A DNA stretch of 6,089 bases from UBA9337 sp036584565 (GTDB lineage: Bacteria > Patescibacteriota > Minisyncoccia > Moranbacterales > UBA9337), in contig JAZHDF010000030.1 of assembly GCA_036584565.1 (NCBI GenBank), forward strand, positions 1-6,089. The letters are read 5' to 3'. The notes under the pieces are model-generated. The model had not been told where the DNA came from. It did no database searches and saw only the letters and a list, made by a program, of their open reading frames with translations. The number at the start of each line of letters is the position of its first letter. The first letter of the stretch is position 1. This document shows, one piece after another, positions 5,894 through 6,089 of this stretch. A program made the translations under genes and the position numbers.

Positions 5894-5951
5894 ATTTTTA
5901 GCGATTATTAATTGTAAATTCTTAATTATTAGTTACTTGAGAGTTATTGAT

Positions 5952-5979
5952 AAAAAAAGATCCGCTTCCAAGCGAATCT
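5952..5979 (-). terminator. Intrinsic terminator or attenuator upstream of nusA
   Basis: On the minus strand AGATTCGCTT (5979-5970) pairs with AAGCGGATCT (5967-5958) over 10 positions including one U-G, with GG between them (the top pair opens to give a 4-base loop). The T tract follows to 5952. It lies only about 20 bases past the likely transcription start and about 58 bases before the nusA ATG, so the nusA promoter must be read through it unless another promoter exists. Confidence 0.8.
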
Positions 5980-5997
5980 GTGCCTACCTCTAACCTC
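5952..5997 (-). ncRNA. Predicted short leader RNA or small RNA ahead of nusA
   Basis: The strong promoter just upstream and the terminator at 5952-5979 bound a transcript of only about 46 bases. Its 5' part is purine-rich (GAGGTTAGAGGTAGGCAC), with a GGAGG motif starting near the predicted start and a near-repeat of AGGT, and its 3' part is the terminator hairpin. No start codon follows the GGAGG at usable spacing, so it does not look like a leader peptide. It may be a nusA attenuator leader or an independent small RNA. The exact 5' end is inferred from the -10 position; I do not recognise a known RNA family. Confidence 0.45.
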
Positions 5998-6003
5998 CAG
6001 ATC

Positions 6004-6032
6004 ATCATAGCAGATTTTGATAAATATGTCAA
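6004..6032 (-). promoter_or_regulatory. Strong extended -10 promoter upstream of nusA
   Basis: The minus strand has a perfect -35 TTGACA (6032-6027), a 17-base spacer ending in TGC (an extended -10 TGn element) and a -10 TATGAT (6009-6004, 5 of 6). The start is predicted near 5997. This is the best promoter in the window and faces nusA. Confidence 0.78.
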
Positions 6033-6089
6033 AGAAAATTACTCAAATTCTAATCTGAAGTGCAATTCCCTTGTAAACAAAAGACACCT

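Noticed and set aside
6039..6089. Minus-strand open frame of 16 codons from the right edge to a TAA, possibly the end of an upstream gene
   Set aside because: It is too short to tell from chance, and no family match is recognisable in the residues seen. It is compatible with a gene ending just before the nusA promoter but cannot be supported.
1..6089. CRISPR array, insertion sequence, toxin-antitoxin or defence system
   Set aside because: No regularly spaced direct repeats, transposase or terminal inverted repeats were found, and the intact genes are all recognisable housekeeping or pilus families.

Overview
The window is AT-rich, densely packed bacterial chromosome, with housekeeping genes all on the minus strand. 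Short, Lys/Ile/Glu-rich proteins, the absence of Shine-Dalgarno motifs before all five intact genes, exclusive use of TAA stops, and a type IV pilus/secretion platform gene beside basic housekeeping genes suggest a small-genome lineage such as Candidate Phyla Radiation (Patescibacteria, perhaps Parcubacteria). This placement is inferred from style and not proven by any marker here.

Layout in transcription order, right to left on the minus strand. A strong extended -10 promoter (6004-6032) drives a very short leader that ends almost at once in an intrinsic terminator (5952-5979). Then come nusA (transcription elongation/termination factor), ppa (inorganic pyrophosphatase), tig (trigger factor) and clpP (ATP-dependent protease subunit). 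A recognisable promoter (2056-2084) then precedes a pilC/gspF-type inner-membrane platform gene. A further consensus promoter (732-760), with a perfect palindrome over its -35 box, precedes three tRNA genes: initiator tRNA-fMet(CAU), an elongator tRNA with CAU anticodon, and tRNA-Asp(GUC). An AU-rich terminator (281-318) closes the tRNA unit. From the left edge, the end of an unrecognised plus-strand gene (1-210) runs into a strong terminator (226-270), so the two transcription units converge around 270-290.

The protein genes fit a growth-linked expression cluster. NusA controls RNA polymerase pausing and termination, pyrophosphatase pulls nucleotide and aminoacyl-tRNA polymerisation forward, trigger factor receives nascent chains at the ribosome, and ClpP removes failed proteins. 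The tRNA unit supplies the start-codon tRNA. The platform gene looks like a separate unit for pilus or secretion assembly.

The most interesting points are the promoter-leader-terminator module in front of nusA (possible NusA autoregulation or a small RNA), an initiator tRNA lacking one of the three classic anticodon-stem G-C pairs, and related hairpin-forming linkers between the tRNA genes. No mobile element, CRISPR array or clearly novel multigene system was seen.
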